A stretch of 26,025 nt of DNA from DATHSN01 sp035464115 (GCA_035464115.1 DATHSN010000163.1:1-26025), one strand, 5' to 3'. Numbered from the stretch's first letter, positions 15,565 to 23,179 are shown. Notes: generated from the letters alone by a model not told the origin. Made by a program: numbers and translations.

Positions 15565-15570
15565 AGGCTA
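15565..15570 (-). promoter_or_regulatory. -10 hexamer of the heliorhodopsin gene
   Basis: TAGCCT on the minus strand, with an expected start near 15558 and a leader of about 30 bases containing the GAGGAG ribosome site. Identical to the hexamer before the Hsp70-like gene. No convincing -35. Confidence 0.35.
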
Positions 15571-15586
15571 CCCACGGCCGGGTCGA

Positions 15587-15592
15587 TAGATT
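15587..15592 (+). promoter_or_regulatory. -10-like hexamer of the second methyltransferase
   Basis: TAGATT lies eight bases before the GTG at 15601, and no Shine-Dalgarno precedes that GTG, so the transcript may be leaderless. The region is shared with the divergent heliorhodopsin promoter. Confidence 0.3.
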
Positions 15593-15600
15593 CCGACGTC

Positions 15601-16197
15601 GTGCAACACGAGTGGGTGAGGATCACCGAAGCCGACCCCGACCACTCGGCTCGCTACGCCGAGCGGTTCCGGGCGATGGCGGCCGAGGGCCGCGACCTCG
15701 CCGGCGAGGCGCGGCTGGTCGACGCCATGGTCCCCCGCGGCGCCCACGTGCTCGACGCCGGCTGCGGACCGGGCCGGGTGGGTGCGTTCCTCCACGCCGC
15801 CGGCCACCAGGTGGTCGGGGTCGACATCGACCCGGTGCTCGTCGCCGCCGCCGAGGCCGATCACCCCGGTCCCCGCTGGATCGTGGGCGACCTGGCCGAG
15901 CTCGACCTCGCCGCCCACGGCATCGGCCACCGCTTCGACGCCATCGTCTCGGCCGGCAACGTGATGACCTTCGTGCACCCCGCGACCAGGGTCGAGATCC
16001 TGCGCCGGCTCGGCGCCCACCTGGCCGACGACGGTCGCGCCGTCATCGGCTTCGGCGCCGGGCGGGGCTACGAGTTCGACGCGTTCCTCGCCGACGTGGC
16101 CACCGCCGGGCTCGCGCCCCACCTGCTGGTGTCGAGCTGGGACCTGCGTCCGTTCACCACCGACTCCGAGTTCCTGGTCGCCGTCGTCGGTCGGTGA
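15601..16197 (+). CDS. Class I SAM-dependent methyltransferase
   Basis: 198 residues from the GTG at 15601. Upstream in-frame codons back to 15511 are antisense to the start of the heliorhodopsin gene and read like noncoding sequence. Motif I VLDAGCGPGRVG lies at about 50-61, strand 2 ends in VVGVDIDPVLV, and motif IV-like DAIVSAGNVMTF and the later AVIGFGAGRGYEFDAF segment follow. It fits a small-molecule methyltransferase fold; the substrate is unknown. It is divergent from heliorhodopsin, with 71 bases between start codons, so the two could share control. Confidence 0.88.
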   Translation: MQHEWVRITEADPDHSARYAERFRAMAAEGRDLAGEARLVDAMVPRGAHVLDAGCGPGRVGAFLHAAGHQVVGVDIDPVLVAAAEADHPGPRWIVGDLAELDLAAHGIGHRFDAIVSAGNVMTFVHPATRVEILRRLGAHLADDGRAVIGFGAGRGYEFDAFLADVATAGLAPHLLVSSWDLRPFTTDSEFLVAVVGR

Positions 16198-16231
16198 CAT
16201 CGGGTCGGACATGGCGGCCGCGGTCCTGGGC

Positions 16232-16237
16232 AACACT
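16232..16237 (+). promoter_or_regulatory. Weak -10-like hexamer before uppP leader
   Basis: AACACT retains A at position 2 and T at position 6 and lies exactly six bases before an ATG at 16244. No -35 element is convincing. Confidence 0.25.
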
Positions 16238-16243
16238 GTCGTG

Positions 16244-16294
16244 ATGCCCGCCGCCCCCCGCACCCCAGCGCGCCCCGTGCCCCGATCGGCGTGA
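16244..16294 (+). CDS. Possible 16-residue leader ORF coupled to uppP
   Basis: The ATG at 16244 opens a frame encoding MPAAPRTPARPVPRSA, whose TGA overlaps the uppP GTG in GTGA. UppP has no Shine-Dalgarno of its own, so coupled reinitiation is plausible. A -10-like hexamer six bases before the ATG suggests a leaderless transcript. The peptide is Pro/Ala/Arg-rich like the one before the DoxX gene. Not proven to be translated. Confidence 0.35.
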   Translation: MPAAPRTPARPVPRSA

Positions 16295-17112
16295 GCATCG
16301 TCGAAGCGGTGGTGCTCGGGATCCTCCAGGGTCTGACCGAGTTCCTCCCGATCTCGTCGAGCGGCCACCTGCGGATCGCCCCGGCCCTGTTCGGGTGGGA
16401 CGACCCCGGCGCCGGGTTCACCGCGGTCGTCCAGCTCGGGACCATGGCCGCGGTGCTCGTCTACTTCTGGAGCGACCTCTGGGCGATCGGCACCACCTGG
16501 CTGCGCTCGCTCGTCGATCGCGACCTGCGGGCGGACCCCTCGGCCCGGCTCGGGTGGTACCTCATCGTGGCCACCATCCCCATCGGGATCTTCGGCCTCG
16601 CCTTCCAGGACCAGATCGAGACCGGGGCGCGCGACCTGCGCATCATCGCCTCGGCCCTGATCCTTCTGGGGCTCGGCCTCGCCGTCGCCGACCGGGTGGG
16701 GTCGCAGAGCAAGGCCATGGACGATCTGCGACCCCGCGACGGCATCCTCATCGGCGTGGCGCAATCGCTGGCGCTGATCCCCGGCGTCTCGCGCTCGGGG
16801 GCCACCATCTCGGCCGGGCTCCTCGCCGGGTACAAGCGCGCCGACGCCGCCCGCTTCTCGTTCCTGCTCTCGGTGCCCGCCGTCGTGCTGTCGGGCCTGT
16901 TCCAGCTGCGCGACGCCACCAGCGCCGACGGCGCCGGCCTGGTCGCCACCGCGGTCGCCACCATCGTGGCCTTCATCAGCGGCTACGCCTCGATCGCCTG
17001 GCTGTTGCGGTGGCTCACCACCCACAGCACCGCCGTCTTCGTGATCTACCGCGTGGCCCTCGGCGGCCTGGTGTGGATCCTGCTCCTCCTCGGGACCCTC
17101 GAGCCGACCTGA
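16291..17112 (+). CDS. uppP: Undecaprenyl-diphosphate phosphatase (UppP/BacA)
   Basis: 273 residues, polytopic. It dephosphorylates undecaprenyl pyrophosphate to recycle the lipid carrier for peptidoglycan and other wall polymers, and overproduction of the family gives bacitracin resistance. Both catalytic motifs are present: QGLTEFLPISSSGHL (13-27, with E17 and SSSGH 22-26) and PGVSRSGAT (from P164, R168). Length and N-terminus (MSIVEAVVLGILQG) match the family, fixing the GTG start. The preceding methyltransferase ends 93 bases upstream; the next gene begins 130 bases downstream. Confidence 0.96.
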   Translation: MSIVEAVVLGILQGLTEFLPISSSGHLRIAPALFGWDDPGAGFTAVVQLGTMAAVLVYFWSDLWAIGTTWLRSLVDRDLRADPSARLGWYLIVATIPIGIFGLAFQDQIETGARDLRIIASALILLGLGLAVADRVGSQSKAMDDLRPRDGILIGVAQSLALIPGVSRSGATISAGLLAGYKRADAARFSFLLSVPAVVLSGLFQLRDATSADGAGLVATAVATIVAFISGYASIAWLLRWLTTHSTAVFVIYRVALGGLVWILLLLGTLEPT

Positions 17113-17242
17113 GCGAGGTGGTGGACCGGTGGTCGTCGATGGCCCGGGCGGCGGCGAGCGACGCGGGCTCGAGTGTCGACCAGGACCCGTTCCGGTCGAG
17201 CCGGGCGCGGAATGCCGATCGGCCGGGGCCGGTTCCCCCGCC

Positions 17243-18628
17243 GTGACCGTTGCGTACGATCTGGTGGTGGTGGGCGGTGGCGCCGGCGGGCTGGTCGCCG
17301 CCAAGGAGGCTCGCCGTCGCGGCGCCTCGGTGGTGATCGTCCAGGACGGTCCGGTGGGCGGCGACTGCACGTTCACCGGATGCGTCCCCTCCAAGGCGCT
17401 GCTGGCCGCCGCCGCGTCGGGCGCCGACTTCGACGACGCCATGGGCCGCGTCCACCGGGCCGTCGAGCGGATCGCCGCCACCGAGGACGCCGCCGCCCTC
17501 GCCGCGTTCGACATCGACGTGATCGACGGCTTCGCCCGCTTCACGTCGCCCACCAGCCTGGAGGTCGACGGGCGCACCATCTCCTCACGCCGCTTCGTGG
17601 TCGCCACCGGCGCCCGCCCCTCCCTGCCCCCCATCCCCGGGCTGCGCGAGTCGTCACCGCTCACCACCGAGACGCTGTTCGACCTGTCGAGTCGACCGGG
17701 GTCGATGATCGTGCTGGGCGGCGGGCCCATCGGCTGTGAGATGGCCCAGGCCTTCGCCCGCCTCGGCACCCGCGTCACCCTCGTCGAAGCCCTCGACCGG
17801 ATCCTGCCCCGCGAGGAGCCCGACGCGTCGGCGGTGATCGCCGAGGCGCTCGCCGCCGACGGGGTCGACGTGCGGGTCGGCGCGACGGTCGAGCGCATCG
17901 AGCAGATGGTCGACGGCCAGGTGTGCGCCCACCTCGCCGACGGCTCCCGGGTGGGGGCGACGCACCTCCTCGCCGCCATCGGGCGGGTGCCGTCGGGACG
18001 CGGGTTCGGCCTCGAGGACATCGGCGTGGAGCTCGACGCACGGGGCGCCGTGGTCGTCGACGCCACGCTGGCCACGTCGGTGCCCGGCATCTGGGCGGTG
18101 GGCGACGTGACCGGGGGCCTGCAGTTCACCCACGTCGCCGGGCGCATGGGGTGGGTGGCAGCCTCCAACGCGCTCTCCAAGCTGGCCCGCGTCCGCGGCT
18201 TCCGGTTCGACCCGACCAACGTCCCGTGGGCCACGTTCACCGCCCCCGAGGTGGGCCGGGTCGGGCTCACCGAGGCCGAGGCCGCCGCCCTGCACCCCAC
18301 CGCCCGGGTGGCCCACCTCCCCCTCGACCACGTCGACCGGGCCATCGCCGTGGGCGCCGAGCGGGGCTTCGTGAAGCTCATCGCCGCCCCCAAGCGGGGG
18401 GCCCGCCACCTCGGGGGCGGGCGGCTGGTGGGGGCCACCATCGTGGCGCCCACCGGGGGCGACCTGGACCACGAGGCCGCCCTCGCCATGCAGACCAACA
18501 TGTTCGTCGGCCGGCTCGCCCAGACCGCCCACGCCTACCCCACGTGGGCGGCGGCGGTGCAGCAGGCCGCCCTGCAGTTCTTCGGGACGTCGTCGGGCTT
18601 CACGGCCCGCCCCGTCCGAGCCGGGTAG
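17243..18628 (+). CDS. FAD-dependent pyridine nucleotide-disulfide oxidoreductase (MerA/RclA-like)
   Basis: 461 residues from the GTG at 17243, just before the first FAD strand (YDLVVVGGGAGGL, 5-17). Longer starts add low-complexity sequence. The redox-active CTFTGC pair is C42/C47 in GGDCTFTGCVPSK. The NAD(P)-binding GGGPIGCEMAQAFARLG and the second FAD motif (GIWAVGDVTGG) are present. The C-terminal motif is HAYPTWAAA, not the HxHPTxxE of dihydrolipoamide dehydrogenase: the catalytic base position is Tyr and the glutamate is Ala. This argues against lipoamide as substrate and fits the MerA/RclA-like branches that reduce metal ions, quinones or unknown acceptors. The start lacks a Shine-Dalgarno and is uncertain. 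Confidence 0.9.
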   Translation: MTVAYDLVVVGGGAGGLVAAKEARRRGASVVIVQDGPVGGDCTFTGCVPSKALLAAAASGADFDDAMGRVHRAVERIAATEDAAALAAFDIDVIDGFARFTSPTSLEVDGRTISSRRFVVATGARPSLPPIPGLRESSPLTTETLFDLSSRPGSMIVLGGGPIGCEMAQAFARLGTRVTLVEALDRILPREEPDASAVIAEALAADGVDVRVGATVERIEQMVDGQVCAHLADGSRVGATHLLAAIGRVPSGRGFGLEDIGVELDARGAVVVDATLATSVPGIWAVGDVTGGLQFTHVAGRMGWVAASNALSKLARVRGFRFDPTNVPWATFTAPEVGRVGLTEAEAAALHPTARVAHLPLDHVDRAIAVGAERGFVKLIAAPKRGARHLGGGRLVGATIVAPTGGDLDHEAALAMQTNMFVGRLAQTAHAYPTWAAAVQQAALQFFGTSSGFTARPVRAG

Positions 18629-18664
18629 ACCAGCGACGAGGTCGTCAGCGGCCGCCCCCCGAAA

Positions 18665-18678
18665 GGGACGAAGGTCCC
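18665..18678 (+). promoter_or_regulatory. DosR/DevR-like palindromic box
   Basis: GGGAC-GAAG-GTCCC is a perfect inverted repeat of the GGGAC/GTCCC half-sites with the four-base spacing and the AA centre of the mycobacterial dormancy box (TTSGGGACTWWAGTCCCSAA). Only the outer bases differ. A second GGGAC half-site lies at 18701-18705, 16 bases before the proposed -10. Universal stress genes downstream are classical DosR targets in mycobacteria. Whether this organism has a DosR orthologue is not known from the window. Confidence 0.55.
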
Positions 18679-18722
18679 GGCCGAATGGCCCACCCTCCCC
18701 GGGACGTAGCCGCACCTGGTCC

Positions 18723-18728
18723 GTAGCG
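18723..18728 (+). promoter_or_regulatory. -10 hexamer of the universal stress operon
   Basis: TAGCGT, with an expected start near 18735 and a leader of about 65 bases ending in AGGAGG before the GTG at 18802. The half-site GGGAC at 18701 would overlap the -35 position, fitting activator-dependent transcription. Confidence 0.35.
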
Positions 18729-18801
18729 TGGCAGGTGACCCGATGGGGGGTCATGTCGTGCCGGGAAGCCTGGTCGGCGAGCGTCCAGGAGGTCGCGCGC
18801 C

Positions 18802-19740
18802 GTGATCAGCAACGCCGTCGGCACGGTCTCGTTCCGCAGCATCCTCGTCTGCCCGCTCCGCTCCGACGAGCGGCCCGACCCGCTCCGCCGGGTGGTCGAG
18901 CTGGCGCGACGGTGCGACGCGCGCATCACCCTGCTCGGGATCCTCCGTGAGCCCCCGCGGGTCGTCACCCCCTTCATGAGCCAGGAGCGCCTCGAGCGCA
19001 TCGCCCGGGCGGAGCACACCGCGATGGAGCAGCGGCTGGACCGCATGGCGACGCAGTGCGATGCGCCAGACGCCGAGGTCGCGGTCCGGGTCGGGAACCC
19101 GGCGCTGACCATCGTCGCCGAGGTGCTCGCGGGCGGCCACGACCTGGTGGTCGTCACCTCCGACGAGGATCGGGAAGACCGCGCCACCCTCCGGCGGCTG
19201 CTGCGCAAGTGCCCCGCGCCGGTCTGGGTCATCCGACCGACGCGGGCCCGGGTCCAGCGGGTGATGGTGTCGGTCAGCGCGGAGCCCGACGAGGAGGACC
19301 TGAACCGGCATCTGCTCGACCTCGGCGCCACCGTCGTCGGGCTCGGCGGGGGCGAGCTCCACGTGGTCCATGCGTGGCAGGTGTTCGCCGAGGACGCCCT
19401 TCGCCTCTTCGGCGACTGCTCCGACGCTGACATCGCCGACCTCCGGCGCGAGGAGAGATCGGCGCGTGACCGTGAGGTCCTCGCCCTCCTCGAGACGTCG
19501 GCCGCCGCCACCCTCGACTGGACGCTGCACCTCGAGCACGGGCCGCCGGCTCCCAGCATCATCGACCTGGTGCGCCGCAAGCGCATCAACCTGCTGGTGA
19601 TCGGCACGGTGGCCCGCACCGGCTTCAGCGGACTGCTGATGGGCAACACCGCCGAGCAGGTCCTCGACGAGGTCGACTGCTCGGTGCTGACGGCGAAGCC
19701 CGAGGGATTCATCACGCCGATCGCCGGCGCCAGCTCGTGA
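18802..19740 (+). CDS. Tandem-domain universal stress protein (UspE-like)
   Basis: 312 residues from the GTG at 18802, preceded by AGGAGG. There are two Usp domains, about residues 10-148 and 152-305. The second ends with VIGTVARTGFSGLLMGNTAEQVLDEVDCSVLTAKPEGF, the UspE-type phosphate-loop region (GTVAR...GNTAE). The first domain lacks a clear G-2x-G-9x-G(S/T) nucleotide loop (VVTSDEDREDRATLRRLLRKC) and may not bind ATP. Cytoplasmic stress-response protein, probably first gene of an operon with the next two genes; the next start is 41 bases away. Confidence 0.92.
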   Translation: MISNAVGTVSFRSILVCPLRSDERPDPLRRVVELARRCDARITLLGILREPPRVVTPFMSQERLERIARAEHTAMEQRLDRMATQCDAPDAEVAVRVGNPALTIVAEVLAGGHDLVVVTSDEDREDRATLRRLLRKCPAPVWVIRPTRARVQRVMVSVSAEPDEEDLNRHLLDLGATVVGLGGGELHVVHAWQVFAEDALRLFGDCSDADIADLRREERSARDREVLALLETSAAATLDWTLHLEHGPPAPSIIDLVRRKRINLLVIGTVARTGFSGLLMGNTAEQVLDEVDCSVLTAKPEGFITPIAGASS

Positions 19741-19781
19741 TCGGCCAGTCGAGCTCCATGCTCACGACCCAGGGAGGCGTC

Positions 19782-20621
19782 ATGAAGCGGATCATCGTCG
19801 GAACGGACGGCTCGCCCGGCGCGGCGAACGCCCTGCGGTGGGCGGCTCGCCTCGCGTCCCGCCACGGCGCAGAGGTCGTGGTGATGACCGGCTTCGTGCC
19901 GGTCGACTCCGAGCTGCGGCCGCCGCGCATCGAGGTGCTCCTCGCCGAGCAGGAGACGCGGTTGGAGACGTGGAGCGAACCGGCTCGGCTCGGTGAGCTC
20001 CGGGTGCGGACCGTCGTCGAACGGGGTGACCCGCGCCCGGCCATCCTCGCCGTCGCCGAGCGCGAGGACGCCGACCTCGTCGTGGTGGGACGGGTCGGCG
20101 ACTCCGCCGGACCCGGGGTGTTGCACCTCGGCAGCATGGCGGAGTGGCTGGCCCACCACGCCGATCGCCCGGTGGCGGTGGTCGGAGGCCAGGTCGACCT
20201 GAGCACCCGCACCGCGCTCGTGGCCGTCGATGGCTCAGCCGGATCCCGCGCTGCGGTCCGATGGGTCCTCGCCATGCGAGGCGACGCCGACATGCAGGTC
20301 ACCGCGGCGTCGGTCGAGCGCGTCCCGCTCGAGTGGACGCCCGCCGACAGCCCGCAGAACTGGCGCCGCGACCTCGAGCGGCGGATCCTCGATGACTACG
20401 CGTCCGAGCTCGTCGACGCCGGACTCGAGATCAACGCGCTCGCCCGCAACGGTGCCGACGTCGCCGGCGCTCTGCTCCAGGCGGCCAAGGACGAGCGCAG
20501 CGATCTCGTCGTCGTCGGCACGCGCGGTCTGGGCGGCTTCACCGGCCTGCGGGTCGGTGGTGTCTCGCTCAAGACCCTGCACCGCGCCGACCGCCCGGTC
20601 GTGCTCGTGCCGCCCACGTGA
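19782..20621 (+). CDS. Tandem-domain universal stress protein
   Basis: 279 residues from the ATG at 19782, with AGGGAGG just upstream; an upstream in-frame GTG at 19737 would overlap the previous stop. Each half starts with the Usp strand and DGS motif (VGTDGSPGAANALRW and VAVDGSAGSRAAVRW). The ends carry nucleotide-loop sequences GRVGDSAGPGVLHLGS and GTRGLGGFTGLRVGG, both close to G-2x-G-9x-G(S). It is therefore of the ATP-binding class, like mycobacterial tandem Usps in the DosR regulon. It lies between the first Usp gene and the ferric-reductase-like gene, 45 bases before the latter. Confidence 0.93.
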   Translation: MKRIIVGTDGSPGAANALRWAARLASRHGAEVVVMTGFVPVDSELRPPRIEVLLAEQETRLETWSEPARLGELRVRTVVERGDPRPAILAVAEREDADLVVVGRVGDSAGPGVLHLGSMAEWLAHHADRPVAVVGGQVDLSTRTALVAVDGSAGSRAAVRWVLAMRGDADMQVTAASVERVPLEWTPADSPQNWRRDLERRILDDYASELVDAGLEINALARNGADVAGALLQAAKDERSDLVVVGTRGLGGFTGLRVGGVSLKTLHRADRPVVLVPPT

Positions 20622-20666
20622 AGCGCGGGCAGCCTGCCCGCCGATGAAGGTCAAGGAGTGGTTGTG

Positions 20667-22082
20667 ATGGATCGCGACGCGCGCCTCTGGGTCGCGGCCG
20701 GTGCCTACGCGTTGGTCACCCTCGCCCCGCTGTTCGTCATCCGGATCGGCACGACCGTGCCCCAGCGCGGCTTCTGGGTGGAGTTCGCGGTGGCCCTGGG
20801 GTTCATCGGCCTCGCCATGTTGTGCCTCCAGGCCGTGCTCACCGCCCGCTACCCGAAGGTCACGGTGACGCTCGGTCAGGACGCCATGCTGCAGTTCCAC
20901 CGCCAGGCGGGTCTCGTCGGGTTCGGGTTCGTCATGTTCCACCCGGTGATCCTCCTCGCCACCGACGGCGACTACTGGGAGTTCCTCGACCCCCGGGTGA
21001 ACTTCCTGCGCGCCATCTTCTTGATCATCGCCGTGGTGGCGCTCCCGGCGATCATCGCCACGTCGTTGTGGCGCGACCGGCTGCGGATCCCCTACGAGTG
21101 GTGGCGCCTCGGCCACGGCGCCCTGGCCGTGCTCATCGTGATCATCGGGCTCGTCCACATCACGCGGGTGAGCTACTACCTCGAGAGCCTCTGGAAGCAA
21201 GGGCTGTGGCTCGCGATCGGCGTCGCGTCGATCGGCAGCGTGGCCTACGTGCGGGTGCTCACCCCGGTGCGCTCGGGCCGTCACCCCTATTCGGTCGCCG
21301 CGGTCGAGCCCCTGGCGCGGCGCACGTGGCGGGTGCGGGTCGAGCCCGACGAGTCGACGCACCCGCTCGACTTCGACGCCGGGCAGTTCGCGTTCGTCAC
21401 CATCGCCGACTCACCCTTCTCCTTGGAGCAGCACCCGTTCTCGGTCGCCTCGAGCGCTCGGGAGGCCACCCACCTCGAGTTCGCGGTGAAGGAGCTCGGC
21501 GACTTCAGCGCCACCATCGGTGATGTCGAGCCGGGTCAGCGGGTCTACGTCGACGGCCCCTACGGCTCACTGGCACTCCCCCGCGGGGACGCGCCCGGTG
21601 TCATGTTCCTGGCCGCGGGCATCGGGATCACGCCGATCATCAGCATGCTGCGCACGCTGCGAGACGACCGCAGCGAGATGTCGGCCGTGCTGGTGTGCGC
21701 CAACGAGCGACCCGACGACATCGCCTACCGCGACGAGATCGACGCGATCGCCGAGGTCATCGACCTCACCGTGGTGCACGTGGTCGAGCACCCCGACGCC
21801 GACTGGTCGGGGGAGACCGGCCGCATCTCCCGGGAGCTCGTCGCCCGGGCGCTACCCGCCGATGCGGCACGCTGGCACTACGTGGTGTGCGGTCCGCCGC
21901 CGATGATGGAGGCCGTCGAGGGCGCCCTCGTCGACCTCGGGGTGCCGATCGAGCGGGTGGAGTCGGAGCGGTTCGACATCGGCGCGGCCGGGATGGTGGG
22001 ACGCCGGGGCGCCGGGGTGCGGCGACGGGTGCTGGCGCTCGGCGCGCTGCTCCTCGTGGCGGCCGCCGCGTTCGCCTGGTGA
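20667..22082 (+). CDS. Bis-haem ferric reductase / NOX-like flavoprotein
   Basis: 471 residues from the ATG at 20667, with AAGGAG eight bases upstream; a GTG at 20658 overlaps that site. The N-terminal half is a six-helix ferric-reductase transmembrane domain with two histidine pairs, H78/H92 and H150/H164, each 13 residues apart, as in FRE/NOX enzymes that carry two haems. The C-terminal half is an FAD/NAD(P)H module: HPFS (from H256), GxGITP in AAGIGITPIISML and CGPPPMMEAVE. An extra C-terminal helix (VLALGALLLVAAAAFAW) is unusual. It would move electrons from NAD(P)H across the membrane to iron, oxygen or another acceptor. Linked to the Usp genes, probably redox or hypoxia adaptation. Confidence 0.92.
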   Translation: MDRDARLWVAAGAYALVTLAPLFVIRIGTTVPQRGFWVEFAVALGFIGLAMLCLQAVLTARYPKVTVTLGQDAMLQFHRQAGLVGFGFVMFHPVILLATDGDYWEFLDPRVNFLRAIFLIIAVVALPAIIATSLWRDRLRIPYEWWRLGHGALAVLIVIIGLVHITRVSYYLESLWKQGLWLAIGVASIGSVAYVRVLTPVRSGRHPYSVAAVEPLARRTWRVRVEPDESTHPLDFDAGQFAFVTIADSPFSLEQHPFSVASSAREATHLEFAVKELGDFSATIGDVEPGQRVYVDGPYGSLALPRGDAPGVMFLAAGIGITPIISMLRTLRDDRSEMSAVLVCANERPDDIAYRDEIDAIAEVIDLTVVHVVEHPDADWSGETGRISRELVARALPADAARWHYVVCGPPPMMEAVEGALVDLGVPIERVESERFDIGAAGMVGRRGAGVRRRVLALGALLLVAAAAFAW

Positions 22083-22091
22083 CGCGGATCA

Positions 22092-22131
22092 TGCCGGAAC
22101 CGTCCACACCGGCACGAGACTTCTTCGTCTC
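22092..22131 (+). promoter_or_regulatory. Two consecutive inverted repeats between genes
   Basis: TGCCGG...CCGGCA (6-bp arms, 22092-22097 and 22109-22114) is followed by GAGAC-TTCTTC-GTCTC (22116-22131). No T-run follows, so it is not a standard intrinsic terminator. The second repeat ends one base before a -10-like TAGCGT and could be an operator for the downstream gene or the end of the stress operon. Confidence 0.3.
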
Positions 22132-22132
22132 C

Positions 22133-22138
22133 TAGCGT
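22133..22138 (+). promoter_or_regulatory. -10 hexamer of the ADP-ribosylglycohydrolase gene
   Basis: TAGCGT, the same hexamer as before the Usp operon, with an expected start near 22145 and a leader of about 30 bases that contains AGGGAAGGG before the GTG at 22176. Confidence 0.35.
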
Positions 22139-22175
22139 CGCATGGCGGTACGACCCAGCAGGGAAGGGTGCCGCC

Positions 22176-23108
22176 GTGGGGGCCAGCGGACCAGACCGAA
22201 CCGACCGCTACCGGGGAGCGCTGGTGGGCGTGGCCGTGGGCGACGCGCTCGGCGCGGCGTTCGAGGGTCACCCCGGCCCGGTGCCGCCCGCCGCCCTCCG
22301 CGAGCACCTCGACGGCACCGGTCGGGCCCTCTACACCGACGACACCGCGCTCACCATCGCCACCGCCGAGTCGCTGCTCGACGCCGACGGCCTCGACCTC
22401 GACCACCTCGCCGCCGCGCTCGCCGCCGCCCACCACCGCGAGCCCGGCCGGGGCTACGGCGCCGGCACCGCGTCGCTGCTCGCCCGCATCCAGGCGGGCG
22501 GCGACTGGCGCCCGCTCGCGGCCGGGCAGTTCGGGGGCACCGGGTCGTTCGGCAACGGCGCGGCCATGCGCTCGGCGCCGATCGCCCTGTTCGCCGGGCG
22601 CCACGCGGTGCGCGCCGCCGATCTCGCCCGCCGGGCGGCGCGCACGACCCACACCCACACCGTGGGGGTGGAGGGCGCCGCCGCTCTGGCCGCCGCGGTG
22701 GCCCTCGTGCTGGGCGGCACCGACCCGGGGATGGTGGCCCACGAGCTCCAGGTCGTCGTCCACGACCCCGACCTGCGCGAGCGGTTGTGGGCGGTGGGCG
22801 ACCTGCCGACGGGCGAGAGCGCCCCGGTCGTCGCCCGCGTCACCGGCACCGGGGTCAGCGCCGCGGAGTCGGTGCCCGCCGCGATCGCCGCGTTCGTCAC
22901 CCACCCCGACGGGTTCGCCGACACCGTGGCGTTCGCCATCTCGCTGGGTGGCGACACCGACACCATCGCGTCGATGGCCGGGGCGCTGGCCGGCGCCCAC
23001 CACGGGTACCGGGCCATCCCCGAGCACTGGGTGGCCCGCACCGAGGGCTGTCCTGTCCTCGTCGAGCTGGCCGACCGGCTGGCCGCGCGCCACCGCCACG
23101 ACGGCTGA
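22176..23108 (+). CDS. ADP-ribosylglycohydrolase (DraG/ARH family)
   Basis: 310 residues from the GTG at 22176, preceded by AGGGAAGGG. Metal-site motifs of the family are present: YRGALVGVAVGDALGAAFEG near the N-terminus, YTDDTALTIA (T54-D55-D56-T57), GNGAAMRSAPI, HTHTVGVEGA and SLGGDTDTIASMAGALAGA (D260 and D262). These aspartates bind the two magnesium ions in ARH3 and DraG. The enzyme should remove ADP-ribose from proteins, nucleic acids or small molecules. No ADP-ribosyltransferase or nitrogenase gene is nearby, so the target is open. Confidence 0.95.
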   Translation: MGASGPDRTDRYRGALVGVAVGDALGAAFEGHPGPVPPAALREHLDGTGRALYTDDTALTIATAESLLDADGLDLDHLAAALAAAHHREPGRGYGAGTASLLARIQAGGDWRPLAAGQFGGTGSFGNGAAMRSAPIALFAGRHAVRAADLARRAARTTHTHTVGVEGAAALAAAVALVLGGTDPGMVAHELQVVVHDPDLRERLWAVGDLPTGESAPVVARVTGTGVSAAESVPAAIAAFVTHPDGFADTVAFAISLGGDTDTIASMAGALAGAHHGYRAIPEHWVARTEGCPVLVELADRLAARHRHDG

Positions 23109-23179
23109 CCGGTGGCGGTCGGCACAAAAGGGTCCGACGGCATCTCGACAGAGACGCCCCGGGTGGGTGAGGGTGGATC

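Noticed and set aside
17129..17242. Longer start for the flavin oxidoreductase
   Set aside because: The added 38 residues are Gly/Pro/Arg-rich with no family counterpart; the FAD-binding strand expected at the N-terminus begins just after 17243.
15568..18501. 977-residue minus-strand frame
   Set aside because: Antisense to the methyltransferase, uppP and oxidoreductase genes, all of which have clear catalytic motifs on the plus strand.
18735..18950. Short plus-strand frame starting with GTG right after the TAGCGT hexamer
   Set aside because: It overlaps the Usp gene in another frame for most of its length and becomes Arg/Pro-rich; a leader RNA with AGGAGG before the Usp start is the simpler explanation.
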